From: an uncultured Oscillospiraceae bacterium
GTDB lineage: Bacteria; Bacillota_A; Clostridia; Oscillospirales; Acutalibacteraceae
Length of the DNA: 42,740 nt
Direction: 5' to 3'
Assembly: GCA_910587995.1 (NCBI GenBank)
Contig: CAJUNS010000011.1
Coordinates: 1 to 42,740 of the forward strand
In this document: positions 30,627 through 38,946 of the stretch, in pieces
Position numbering within the stretch: the first letter of the stretch is position 1
Layout: each line of letters starts with the position of its first letter
Translations under genes and position numbers: made by a program
Notes under the pieces: generated by a model
The model's database searches: none
The model's input: only the letters and a program-made list of their open reading frames with translations
What the model was told of the DNA's origin: nothing

Positions 30627-32711
30627 TTACTCCTTGGGCGTCTTGCCCGGGAAGGTGCATCCCTCGGTTACGCAGTAGATGCGCTTGTCTTTCGTCTTCT
30701 TCTGCATCAGGGTTTTGCCGCACACCGGGCATTTTTCCTTGGTGGGCGGGTCCCAGCTGACGAAGCCGCATTCCGGGTACCGGTCGCAGCCATAGAACAC
30801 CCGGCCCTTCTTGGACTTGCGCTCAATGATATTTCCCCCGCATTTGGGGCACTCGGCCCCTGTGTGCTTCACAATTTTCTTGATGTTCTGGCAGTCCGGG
30901 TAGCCCGAGCAGGCGATGAACTTGCCGAAGCGCCCGTGCTTGACCACCATGGGCTTTCCGCACTTGTCGCAGATCTCGTCGGTCTCGTCCTCTTTGAGGT
31001 GGATCTTCACCCCATCCATAGCCTTTTTGGCCTTTTGGACGGTCTTGTCGAAGTCGTCGTAAAAGGTCCGCAGGGTATCCACCCAGGCCTCGTCCCCCCG
31101 CTGCACCGCGTCCAGATTGTCCTCCACCTGGGCGGTGAACCTTACATTGACGATTTTGGGGAACTGCTCCTTCATCAGCTTGGTGATAACCTCTCCCAGC
31201 TCCGTGGGCTTAAAGGCCTTGCCCTCCCGGGTCACATACTCCCGCATGGTGATGGTGGAGATGGTGGCTGCGTAGGTAGAGGGGCGGCCGATGCCGTTCT
31301 CTTCCAGACCCTTGATCAGAGAGGCCTCGGTAAAGCGCGGAGGGGGCTGGGTAAAGTGCTGGTTGCCCCCCAGCTCCCGCAGCTTCAGCTTTGTGCCCTC
31401 CTCCAAGGGGGGCAGGTCCTTGCCGGCCTCTTCCTTTTCGTCCTTGCTCTCCTCATAGAGGGCGGTAAAGCCGTCAAAGGCCACGTTAAAGCCGCTGGCC
31501 TTAAACAGGTAGCGCCCCGCCAAAATATTGGCCTGGGTGGTGTTCAGCACGCAGTTGGCCATCTGGCTGGAGAGAAACCGCTCCCAGATGAGCTTGTAGA
31601 GCTTATACTGGTCCGCGGTCAGGGAGGGCTTTACCAGCTCCGGGGTCAGCTCAATGGTAGAGGGGCGGATGGCCTCGTGGCCATCCTGAGCCCCGGCCCG
31701 AGATTTGAACTTCCGGGGCTTGGGCGGCAGGTATTTCCCACCCCAGCGGGTCTCGATATACTGGGCCGCGTCCCGTACAGCGTCCTCTGAGATGCGCAGA
31801 GAGTCGGTACGCATGTAGGTAATCAGGCCCACAGCTCCATGGCCCTCCACGTCCACGCCTTCGTAAAGCTCCTGGGCGGCCCGCATGGTCCGGTAGGCCT
31901 GGAAGCCCAGCTTCCGGGAGGCCTCCTGCTGCAAGGTGGAGGTAATAAAGGGCGGCGCGGGCTGGCGGCTGCGCTTCCCTTTTTTCACCGGGCCCACCAC
32001 AAAGTCCTGGCCCTCCAGCTCGGCCAGAATTTTGTCCGCCTCCGCCTGGCTGCCAATTTGAATCTCTCCGTTTTCGTCCCCATAAAAAGCCGCCAGAAAT
32101 TGGCTGCGGGAAGGGGGCGCGGTGAGCTTGGCGTCCAGGGTCCAGTACTCTTTGGGCACAAAGGCCCGAATCTCCTCCTCCCGGTCCACAATCATCCGCA
32201 CGGCCACGGACTGCACCCGCCCGGCGGACAGCCCTTTGCGGATGGTCTTGACCAAAAAGGGGCTGAGGGTATAGCCCACCAGCCGGTCCAGAATGCGCCG
32301 GGCCTGCTGGGCGTTCACCAGATCCATATCAATGGTCCGGGGATGGGCCATGCCCTCGGCTACCCCGGTTTTGGTAATCTCGTTGAAGGTTACCCGGTCC
32401 GGGGCGTCCTCGTCCAGCTTCAGCAGATAGGCCAGGTGCCAGGAGATCGCCTCTCCCTCCCGGTCCGGGTCCGTGGCCAGCAGCACGCCATCGGCCTTGG
32501 CGGCCTCGGCCTTCAGTTCCTTCACCAGCTGCTCCTTGCCCTTAATCACTGTGTATTTGGGCTTAAAATTGTCCTTCACGTCCACGCACAGCCGGGCCTT
32601 GGGCAGGTCCCGCACATGGCCCATGGAGGCCACCACCTTGTAGCCTGGGCCTAAATATTTCTGTATGGTCTTCGCCTTGGAAGGCGACTCCACAATCACC
32701 AGTTTTGACAT
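30627..32711 (-). CDS. topA: DNA topoisomerase I
   Basis: Type IA enzyme that relaxes negative supercoils. The 694-aa protein has the TOPRIM domain (MSKLVIVESPSKAKTI and DPDREGEAISWH), the catalytic Tyr299 in LITYMRTDSLRIS, and a C-terminal run of three zinc-finger modules (CDKCGKPM/CSGYPDC, CPKCGGN/CDRYPEC, CPVCGKT/C-x5-C). Length is normal. ATG at 32711 follows AAAGGA. dprA, 61 bp upstream, is its frequent neighbour in Firmicutes. Confidence 0.97.
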   Translation of the reverse strand: MSKLVIVESPSKAKTIQKYLGPGYKVVASMGHVRDLPKARLCVDVKDNFKPKYTVIKGKEQLVKELKAEAAKADGVLLATDPDREGEAISWHLAYLLKLDEDAPDRVTFNEITKTGVAEGMAHPRTIDMDLVNAQQARRILDRLVGYTLSPFLVKTIRKGLSAGRVQSVAVRMIVDREEEIRAFVPKEYWTLDAKLTAPPSRSQFLAAFYGDENGEIQIGSQAEADKILAELEGQDFVVGPVKKGKRSRQPAPPFITSTLQQEASRKLGFQAYRTMRAAQELYEGVDVEGHGAVGLITYMRTDSLRISEDAVRDAAQYIETRWGGKYLPPKPRKFKSRAGAQDGHEAIRPSTIELTPELVKPSLTADQYKLYKLIWERFLSSQMANCVLNTTQANILAGRYLFKASGFNVAFDGFTALYEESKDEKEEAGKDLPPLEEGTKLKLRELGGNQHFTQPPPRFTEASLIKGLEENGIGRPSTYAATISTITMREYVTREGKAFKPTELGEVITKLMKEQFPKIVNVRFTAQVEDNLDAVQRGDEAWVDTLRTFYDDFDKTVQKAKKAMDGVKIHLKEDETDEICDKCGKPMVVKHGRFGKFIACSGYPDCQNIKKIVKHTGAECPKCGGNIIERKSKKGRVFYGCDRYPECGFVSWDPPTKEKCPVCGKTLMQKKTKDKRIYCVTEGCTFPGKTPKE

Positions 32712-32772
32712 TGTCGATTCCTTTCCTTTCTATATAAGAACATCCCCAGGGGGGCTGGGTCCTCCCGCCCCC

Positions 32773-33960
32773 TCACCCAGACAGCTTAAAGCGCTTGCCC
32801 GGCAGGGACTCCACCAGTCCGTCCAGCTCCAGCAGGGTCATTTGGGCCATCAGCTTCCCAGCGGGCAGGCCCAGGGCCTCCTCCAGCTGGCCAATGGACC
32901 GCTCCCCCGCCGCCAGGCATTCCAGCAGCCTCTTCTGTTCCGGCGGCAGGTCCGCGCCCCGGTCCGCCAAAGCCCGGGCCGGCTGAGGCATGGGAACCGC
33001 TTCCAGCACAGGCTGGGGCGGGGACGGAACCCGCCGGGGGCCTTTGGCCCTGGTCTTAGCTGGAGCAGGCCGGTAGCCGGTCCAGCGGCCCCGGTCCTCC
33101 AGCACCGCGCCGCCGTCCCACACAGGCAGAGCCCCCTGGTCCAGCAGCAGGCGGCTGCCCGCATATTCCGCCGCGCCCTCTGGGCCTGGGTACACATACA
33201 GGCTCCGCCCCTGGTCCGCCGCGTGGCGGGCGTAGAGCATGGACCCGCTTTTCTGGGAGACCTGCACCAGCACCATTCCCTGGCTCATGCCGGGAATCAG
33301 CCGGTTGCGCACCTGGAAGCTCCCCCGGCCTGGATTCCGCTGGGAAAAATACTCGGTTGCCAGCGCTCCGCCCTGGTCCAGAATTCTCTGGCGCAGCCCG
33401 GCGTTTTGGGCCAAATATGGGCTGGAAAGATCCACCGGCAAAACGCTGACCACCCGGCCCATGGCGCTTAAGGCCCCGGAAATGGCGCAGCTGTCCACGC
33501 CCAGAGCGCCGCCGCTGACCACCACCGCTCCGCCTGCCGCCAGCTGGTAGCCCAGCTGCTTGGCGGCGTCTTCGCTGGCGGGCATGGCCTCTCGGGCCCC
33601 TGCCACGCCAATGGCCGGCAGCCGGTTCAGGTCCGGAAGCCTGCCTTTGATATACAGTACCGCAGGAGGGTCAGAAATATTCCTTAGGGCATCGGGATAT
33701 TTCTCACACTCCGGCGTCAGCACCTCCCAGCCCATGCCCGCGGCATATTCCAGCCGGGACTGGGCCGCGGCCAGGGGAAAGCCCGCCAGGGCCACCGCGT
33801 GCTGCTCGCTTACATAGTCCAGGGTGTTCCAGCACACGGGCCCGGCCTGATAAAAGCCCTCCGGTCCGCCGGGGAATTCCCGGTAGATGCGGTAGGGGGC
33901 CGGGCTGCCCTCGCCAAAGGCGTGCTGCAGCCACACCCAGTACAGGTTGGGGTCAATCAT
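32773..33960 (-). CDS. dprA: DNA-processing protein DprA
   Basis: Binds incoming single-stranded DNA and loads RecA in natural transformation; also found in many non-competent Firmicutes. The 395-aa protein has an N-terminal helical (SAM-like) part, then the Rossmann-type core with VSGGALGVDSCA, the VLPVDLSSPYLAQN segment, TEYFSQRNPGRGSFQVRNRLIPGM (RxxRNRxI signature) and a C-terminal winged helix (EQKRLLECLAAGERSIGQLE). Several consensus positions differ from the usual ones (GVAGAREA instead of the more typical VG-(S/T)R), but the order is right. Overlaps the methylase gene by 8 bp. Confidence 0.92.
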   Translation of the reverse strand: MIDPNLYWVWLQHAFGEGSPAPYRIYREFPGGPEGFYQAGPVCWNTLDYVSEQHAVALAGFPLAAAQSRLEYAAGMGWEVLTPECEKYPDALRNISDPPAVLYIKGRLPDLNRLPAIGVAGAREAMPASEDAAKQLGYQLAAGGAVVVSGGALGVDSCAISGALSAMGRVVSVLPVDLSSPYLAQNAGLRQRILDQGGALATEYFSQRNPGRGSFQVRNRLIPGMSQGMVLVQVSQKSGSMLYARHAADQGRSLYVYPGPEGAAEYAGSRLLLDQGALPVWDGGAVLEDRGRWTGYRPAPAKTRAKGPRRVPSPPQPVLEAVPMPQPARALADRGADLPPEQKRLLECLAAGERSIGQLEEALGLPAGKLMAQMTLLELDGLVESLPGKRFKLSG

Positions 33961-34774
33961 GGCCGCGCCCTCCTTTCCGGGCCATCTCCCACAGCAAAAT
34001 GGTGGAGGCCGCCGCCGCGTTCAGCGACTCGGCCCGCCCGCCCATTGGGATGGTGATTCGGTCCGCGCACAGGGCCAGGGCCTCCTGGGTCAGCCCGCTG
34101 CCCTCGTTGCCGATGCATACCGCGTGCCGCCCTGTACAAAAATCCACGGAGGCCACAGGCCGGGCCTCCCGGTCTGGCACCGCCCCGTGGCAGGCATAGC
34201 CCGCCCCGGCCAGCATGGCAAACAGCCGGCGGGCGGAGGGCTCCACCGCCAAGCCCATGCGGAACACCGCCCCCATGGAAGCCCGCAGGGCTTTGGGGGA
34301 CAAGGGGTCGCAGCAGTCCCCCAGCAAAAAAACCTGGAAGCCGCCCAAGGCCTCGGCCGTGCGCAGGACCGTGCCTAAATTACCCGGGTCCTGGATGTTC
34401 TCCAAAATCAGGCAGGGCCCCTGGGGCGCAAAACCGCAAAGGCCCTCTCCCAGGACGCCTTTGCTCTCGCACACACAAAAAACCCCCTGGGAGCTTTTGG
34501 TGGAGGAGAGCAGCTGGGCCACCGGCGGATCCACCACCCAGGCTTGGCCGCACAGCTTCCAAACAGGCTCCAAATAGGCCCCATACTTTTCCGCCGCCTC
34601 TTGGGTAAAAAAGCAGGTCCGAATCTTCACATCCGACAAGGCCACGTCCCGGCACAGGCGGGCGCCCTCGCACAAAAAAGCCCCCTGCTCCCGGCGCGCC
34701 CGGGCGGATCCCGCCAGCGCCGCCGCCTCTTTTACCACCGGGTTCCGGCGGCTGGTCAACCGTGGATACTCCAA
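33953..34774 (-). CDS. TrmH/SpoU-family RNA 2'-O-methyltransferase
   Basis: Methylates a ribose in rRNA or tRNA with SAM through the knotted SPOUT fold. The 273-aa protein has an N-terminal substrate-binding domain and the three SpoU motifs: NIQDPGNLGTVLRTAEAL (motif 1), AVCIGNEGSGL (motif 2) and IPMGGRAESLNAAAAST (motif 3). Start is TTG at 34774, supported by AAAGGAGGG seven nt upstream. The target nucleotide cannot be told; RlmB-like and TsnR-like members share these motifs. It overlaps dprA by 8 bp. Confidence 0.93.
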   Translation of the reverse strand: MEYPRLTSRRNPVVKEAAALAGSARARREQGAFLCEGARLCRDVALSDVKIRTCFFTQEAAEKYGAYLEPVWKLCGQAWVVDPPVAQLLSSTKSSQGVFCVCESKGVLGEGLCGFAPQGPCLILENIQDPGNLGTVLRTAEALGGFQVFLLGDCCDPLSPKALRASMGAVFRMGLAVEPSARRLFAMLAGAGYACHGAVPDREARPVASVDFCTGRHAVCIGNEGSGLTQEALALCADRITIPMGGRAESLNAAAASTILLWEMARKGGRGHD

Positions 34775-34821
34775 AGCCGCTCCCTCCTTTCCACAGGCCC
34801 GCGCGGGGCCCTATCACAACG

Positions 34822-34857
34822 GAAACGCCCAAGGCAAACTGCCTCAGGCGCGTTTTT
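34822..34857 (-). terminator. Probable terminator after rplT
   Basis: Imperfect hairpin ACGC(G)CC/GGGCGT with inner AGGCA/TGCCT and loop of three (about 34825-34853), about 80 bases past rplT. Only three T follow on the minus strand while five T follow on the plus strand, so efficiency is uncertain. The rest of the 158-bp gap is GC-rich with smaller inverted repeats. Confidence 0.45.
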
Positions 34858-34932
34858 GCTTGCTGTTCCGGCCCAAACGCCGGGTGCGGAGGCCTTCCGC
34901 TCCGGTCTGCCACAAAGAGGTTTTCCTTCCCC

Positions 34933-35286
34933 TTACAGCGCGGCCTTGGCCTTTTCCACCAGCGCGGCGAAAGCCTGGGGATCCGCAATGGCAATCTCGG
35001 AGAGCATCTTGCGGTTCAAGGTCACGCCGGCCTTCTTCAGGCCGTTCATAAAGGTGGAGTAGTTCATGCCGTTCAGATGGCACCCAGCGGAGATGCGGGT
35101 GATCCACAGGCGGCGGAAGTCCCGCTTGCGCTGCTTGCGGCCGATGTACGCATAGTTGCCGGACTTCATCACGGCTTGTTTGGCCATTTTAAAGTGGCGG
35201 CTCTTAGAACCCCAATAGCCCTTTGCCAGCTTCAGTACCTTTTTTCTTCTTTTGCGCGTCATCATCGCGCCCTTTACTCTAGCCAT
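34933..35286 (-). CDS. rplT: 50S ribosomal protein L20
   Basis: Assembly protein of the large subunit, and translational repressor of its own operon in Firmicutes and Enterobacteria. The 117-aa protein has the family start MARVKGAMMTRKRRKKVLK, the basic N-terminal arm, and the C-terminal globular domain LWITRISAGCHLNGMNYSTF. ATG at 35286 has AAAGGA upstream. Last gene of infC-rpmI-rplT. Confidence 0.97.
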   Translation of the reverse strand: MARVKGAMMTRKRRKKVLKLAKGYWGSKSRHFKMAKQAVMKSGNYAYIGRKQRKRDFRRLWITRISAGCHLNGMNYSTFMNGLKKAGVTLNRKMLSEIAIADPQAFAALVEKAKAAL

Positions 35287-35429
35287 ATTGATTCATTCCT
35301 TTCCCGGCTCCCGCCGGCTTTCTGGGGCCCGGCCCTATCTGCCGGACGCTTAGTTATCTTTCTTTCATCCCCATGCTCCGCTTTGGGCCCGCGCCAAAAA
35401 GCGCCGGACAGCCCCAAAGGAGCGCTCCC

Positions 35430-35633
35430 TTATTTATAGGGCAGCATCCGCTTGACAGCGGCGGCGTTGGTCTTGTCGGTCACGGTGGTGCCACGGGCGT
35501 GGCGCTTGACCTTGGGGGTCTTGCCATGGCCGTTGAACAGATGGCTGGTAAACGCGTGGGCACGGATCACTTTTCCGTTTTTCGAAAGCTTAAAGCGCTT
35601 TTTTGCGCCGCTGTGTGTTTTGAGCTTCGGCAT
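35430..35633 (-). CDS. rpmI: 50S ribosomal protein L35
   Basis: Small basic protein of the large subunit, 67 aa, MPKLKTHSGAKKRFKLSKNG and RHARGTTVTDKTNAAAVKRM, ending in MLPYK: full-length and typical. ATG at 35633 has AAGGAGG upstream. It lies between infC and rplT. Confidence 0.97.
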   Translation of the reverse strand: MPKLKTHSGAKKRFKLSKNGKVIRAHAFTSHLFNGHGKTPKVKRHARGTTVTDKTNAAAVKRMLPYK

Positions 35634-35692
35634 ATTTTTGTCCTCCTTGATAATGTTATTCTGGCTCCTGCCTCCGGCGCGGGGCCGGGGGC

Positions 35693-36211
35693 TTATTTGG
35701 CAGGCTTAGGCGCAAGGAACATGAGCATGGTCCTGCCCTCCAGCTTTGGCTGCCGCTCCACATTGGCTACCTCGGCCATGGCCTCGGCAAAGCGGCGCAT
35801 AATCTCCATACCCAGCTCCGGGTGGCCCATTTCCCGGCCCCGAAAGCGGATGGAAGCCTTCACCTTGTTGCCCTCGGCAATAAACCGGGCGGCGTGGTTT
35901 CTCTTGGTCTCAAAATCGTGGGTGTCGATGTTCAAAGAAAGGCGCACCTCTTTGACCTCCACCACCCTTTGGTTTTTCCGCTGCTCCTTCTCCCGTTTGG
36001 ACTGCTCGAAACGGTACTTGCCGTAGTCGATGATCTTACACACGGGAGGAGTGGCCTGGGGGGCGATCTTTACCAGATCCAGGTTTTTCTGCTCGGCCAA
36101 TTCCAGGGCTTTTTTTCCGGGCATTACGCCCAGCTGGGAGCCGTCGGAGTCGATGACCCGAACTTCCTTATCGCGGATCTGCTCGTTGATCTGTAGTTCC
36201 TTGCTGCTAAT
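35693..36211 (-). CDS. infC: Translation initiation factor IF-3, probable AUU start
   Basis: Prevents premature subunit joining and checks the start codon. The family core begins KELQINEQIRDKEVRVIDSDG and runs through the linker to the RNA-binding C-domain (IRFRGREMGHPELG, LEGRTMLMFL). The frame is open back to an ATG at 36226, but that codon lies inside GGAGGTG (36218-36224), which sits 6 nt before an ATT at 36209-36211. infC of E. coli and Bacillus also starts at AUU, which makes IF-3 repress itself; I therefore choose ATT, giving 172 residues starting at ISSKELQINE. A start at 36226 would leave no SD. Confidence 0.9.
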   Translation of the reverse strand: MSSKELQINEQIRDKEVRVIDSDGSQLGVMPGKKALELAEQKNLDLVKIAPQATPPVCKIIDYGKYRFEQSKREKEQRKNQRVVEVKEVRLSLNIDTHDFETKRNHAARFIAEGNKVKASIRFRGREMGHPELGMEIMRRFAEAMAEVANVERQPKLEGRTMLMFLAPKPAK

Positions 36212-36250
36212 TGTCAGCACCTCCATCAAACGATATCCTCAAAACCTTGC

Positions 36251-36391
36251 GAAAAAAAGCGGGCGGATATGGTCCGCCCGCAGTTCAATCGCGCCAAACA
36301 GAGGCCGTTTTAGGCCTCTTGGAACTATTGACCTGTGGCGGCCGGACCGCACGGGTGGGGGCGGCCCAAACAGGGGCCCCGCTTTGTTTTC
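36251..36391 (-). promoter_or_regulatory. infC leader with attenuator (L20-leader type)
   Basis: From the predicted start near 36391 to infC there are about 180 nt. A perfect terminator, GCGGGCGGA/TCCGCCCGC (36259-36267 with 36273-36281) followed by seven T (36252-36258), lies before the coding region, and an AGAGGCC/GGCCTCT hairpin (36300-36306 with 36313-36319) lies before it. In Bacillus this operon is controlled by L20 binding to a leader that favours a terminator; the layout matches, but I did not trace the L20 binding site itself. Confidence 0.75.
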
Positions 36392-36397
36392 TTGGTT

Positions 36398-36426
36398 ATT
36401 ATACCCTCTTCCGGGCTCTTTGTCAA
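36398..36426 (-). promoter_or_regulatory. Sigma-A promoter of infC-rpmI-rplT
   Basis: Minus strand TTGACA (36421-36426), 17 bp, TATAAT (36398-36403): fully consensus. Confidence 0.9.
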
Positions 36427-36449
36427 GGGAAATTTTCTCTGGGGTGTGT

Positions 36450-36505
36450 CCCAACCACAGAGATAATCATTTGTGTTCCCCCGCCCTACGGGCGGGGGAA
36501 CACAA
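36450..36505. repeat. Hairpin repeat E (copy 2)
   Basis: CCAACCACAGAGATAATCAT followed by a perfect 16-bp palindrome TTGTGTTCCCCCGCCC / GGGCGGGGGAACACAA with loop TAC (36471-36505). It shares its left half and the G/C stem with 26183-26231; only this copy has the outer TTGTGTT/AACACAA arms complete. It lies in the 126-bp gap between the GH2 gene and the infC promoter. No T run follows on the minus strand. Confidence 0.75.
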
Positions 36506-36551
36506 AAAGCTCTCCGAAACGGACACTCCCTTTCTCTGCGCCCCAAGCCCT

Positions 36552-38897
36552 TTACCGGATGTGGTACACGCAGCGGGCCCGCAGGCCCTGGGGCTTGCCC
36601 CGCAAAATCTTCAGCCGCCGCCGGCCGGGAAGCATGTCGAAATAATTATCCTCCAGCAGCAGGTCCTCCCCGCCGTTTTGCACCTCGACCCACCGGGCAA
36701 AGGCCTTGACCTCCAGCACCACCTGGTCCCCTTCCACCCAGCAGCGCGGCTCCGGGTCCAGGAATTCATAATGCTTCGGCGGGACCAAAAGGGCCGCGGC
36801 CAAGCTAGTCCGAACGCCCCGCTCCAGCAGCTCGAAGCTCAGGTAGTCGGTAAAGGGCTCCGCCTCCGGCAGGGCCGCTGGTTCCAGGGCCGCGCTGGCC
36901 CAGGGCGGCACGCTGAGGGAGATGATTTCCTCCCGCTTTATCCGGCTCCACCGGTCCCGCAGGGCCCACTTGACCTGCACCTGGCGCTTCTGCCCCGTCT
37001 CGTTGCACACGCAGAAGGCCGCCTGGGGCTCCCCGGCGCTTTGGCCCTCCACCCGGCAGAACAGGGCCACCGGTGCGAAGAAGCGTTTGGCAAAATAGTG
37101 CAGCGCCTTCCACCTTCCTGTGTAGTCGATGGAGGAGAAGGAGGCTCCCGGCCAGCAGTCGTTAAGCTGCCAATAGACCGCCCCCATGCAGCGCCCCCGC
37201 TCCCGCCGGAGGGCCTGGACCTGTCCGGCCGCCTCCTGCGCCTGAAGCAGCTGGCTGGCGTACAGAGCCGTGTCAAAATCCGAGGGGGCAAGAAAGCAGC
37301 TTTGCAGCCCGGCAGCCAGAGCCGCCGCGCCCTGGGGGCGGCACATGTGCCGGTCCATCACCCGGGAGGACAGGTTCCGGTCCCGGGGCTCTGTGAAGGT
37401 CTCCACTGTCCGCAGGCAGGGCCAGCTTACAAATCCAAAGCGGGAGGCATAGCGCCCCAAAGGCCGCTCCGGCGTTTCCAGGGGGCTTTCCCTCCACAGG
37501 CGGCTGTCCTGGGCGTCTCCCCGGTCCGGGCTGTTGGGGGCATCGAAGCCGCCTCCGCTGGAAGGGCTGGCGGGCCAGTAGGGGCGGGAGGGATCCGCCT
37601 CCGCCAACGCCTCCGGAATCAAATACTCAAACAGCCGGATGTGGCTGGCCCGGGCCTGGAGGCCGGCCTCCGCCGCGGCCAGCTCCACCTGGCTGCCCCC
37701 GCACCACAGGACAATGCAGGGGTGGTTCCGCAGCCGCCGCACATTGTCCCGAATCTCTTCCCGGACATTCGCCCCAAAAGCTGGGGTCAGCTCATAGCCC
37801 GCCCCGGCGAACATCAGGTCCTGCCAAACCAGCAGCCCCAGCTCATCGCAGATATCATAAAAATAATCCTCAGGGTAATGCCCTCCCCCCCAAACCCGCA
37901 CCAAATTGAAGTGGGCGGCGGCGCAGTCTTCCAAAAGCCGCCGGGTCCGGTCCTGGCTCCGCTGGAAGAGCAGGCAGTCTTCCGGCACATACCCGGCCCC
38001 CATGGCAAAGACCTCCGCCCCGTTGACCACATGGGCAAAGCTTTCGCCAAAGCTGTCCTGCTGCCGTTTTAGGGAAACCGTGCGCAAACCGATTCTCTGT
38101 TCCCAATGGTCCACTGGCTGGCCATCCCGCAAAGCCTCTACCTTCACTGTGTAGAGAGGCTGCTCTCCGTAGCCCCGGGGCCACCAGAGCTGGGGATTTT
38201 CCACCGCCAGCCGCCGGGAGCCCGGGGGAAAATCTAAGGTCTCGCCAGCCGGAGTGGTCAGGGAGGCAGTAAAGCCCGCTCCCTTGACAGGCTCCGCCCA
38301 GCGCACGTCTACCGCCAATTCCACCCGGCCCGGCTGGTGGGTCTGGCTCACCAGCACGTCCAAAATCCGGGGACCGTCCAGGCCCAGAAGCTTCACAGGC
38401 CGCCACAGTCCTCCGTCCGGCAGAAGCGGTCCGCCCTCCCAGCCGAACATGCACCGGGCTTTGCGAAGGCCCGGTACCCCGTTGGCGGACTCCTCCCGCA
38501 GAAACCTGGCTGGGGAGCGCAGGGTTATGGTCAGGAGGTTGTCCCCTTCCAGCAGCAGGTAGGTCACATCGAACTCATAGGTCCGGTGCATATTCTCCAC
38601 CCGGCCCAGAGGCGAGCCGTTGAGCGCCACATCCGCCAGGGTGTCCACCCCCTCAAAGCGCAGCGCCTGCCGGGGACAGCAGAACACCGCCGGGTCAGGC
38701 TGGAACCGGCAGCGGTATGTAAAGTCCTCTTCCATAACAGCTAGGGCCTCCGCCTGATTTTCCCGCCAGTAAGGGTCCCGCAGCCGCCCGGCTTTCCGCA
38801 AGTCCCCACAGACCGAGCCGGGAACCGAAGCGGGAACCGCCTCCCCCCAGCTCTCCGCCTGTAAAGTCCATCCGCTTTCTAGCATTTGCGTCCTCAC
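36552..38897 (-). CDS. GH2 beta-mannosidase-like protein lacking both catalytic glutamates
   Basis: The 781-aa protein has the full GH2 beta-mannosidase architecture: N-terminal sugar-binding domain (to about 170), Ig-like domain (to about 270), TIM barrel (FNLVRVWGGGHYPEDYFYDICDELGLLVWQD) and C-terminal beta domains. In active members the acid/base Glu lies in WCGNNE and the nucleophile in SEFGFQS. Here the first reads WCGGSQVE (Gln403 at the Glu position) and the second ASRFGFVSWP (Arg486 at the Glu position). Codons were checked: CAG and CGC. It would be a non-hydrolytic, possibly carbohydrate-binding, protein. No signal peptide is visible. Start GTG at 38897 (GGGGAG six nt upstream) or ATG at 38885 (GAGG six nt upstream) are about equal. 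It follows addA by 49 bp. Confidence 0.9.
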   Translation of the reverse strand: MRTQMLESGWTLQAESWGEAVPASVPGSVCGDLRKAGRLRDPYWRENQAEALAVMEEDFTYRCRFQPDPAVFCCPRQALRFEGVDTLADVALNGSPLGRVENMHRTYEFDVTYLLLEGDNLLTITLRSPARFLREESANGVPGLRKARCMFGWEGGPLLPDGGLWRPVKLLGLDGPRILDVLVSQTHQPGRVELAVDVRWAEPVKGAGFTASLTTPAGETLDFPPGSRRLAVENPQLWWPRGYGEQPLYTVKVEALRDGQPVDHWEQRIGLRTVSLKRQQDSFGESFAHVVNGAEVFAMGAGYVPEDCLLFQRSQDRTRRLLEDCAAAHFNLVRVWGGGHYPEDYFYDICDELGLLVWQDLMFAGAGYELTPAFGANVREEIRDNVRRLRNHPCIVLWCGGSQVELAAAEAGLQARASHIRLFEYLIPEALAEADPSRPYWPASPSSGGGFDAPNSPDRGDAQDSRLWRESPLETPERPLGRYASRFGFVSWPCLRTVETFTEPRDRNLSSRVMDRHMCRPQGAAALAAGLQSCFLAPSDFDTALYASQLLQAQEAAGQVQALRRERGRCMGAVYWQLNDCWPGASFSSIDYTGRWKALHYFAKRFFAPVALFCRVEGQSAGEPQAAFCVCNETGQKRQVQVKWALRDRWSRIKREEIISLSVPPWASAALEPAALPEAEPFTDYLSFELLERGVRTSLAAALLVPPKHYEFLDPEPRCWVEGDQVVLEVKAFARWVEVQNGGEDLLLEDNYFDMLPGRRRLKILRGKPQGLRARCVYHIR

Positions 38898-38946
38898 CGC
38901 AAGCTCCCCTTTCCTGTTTCATTTCCCGGGCCGGTTCCTTCCGTCC

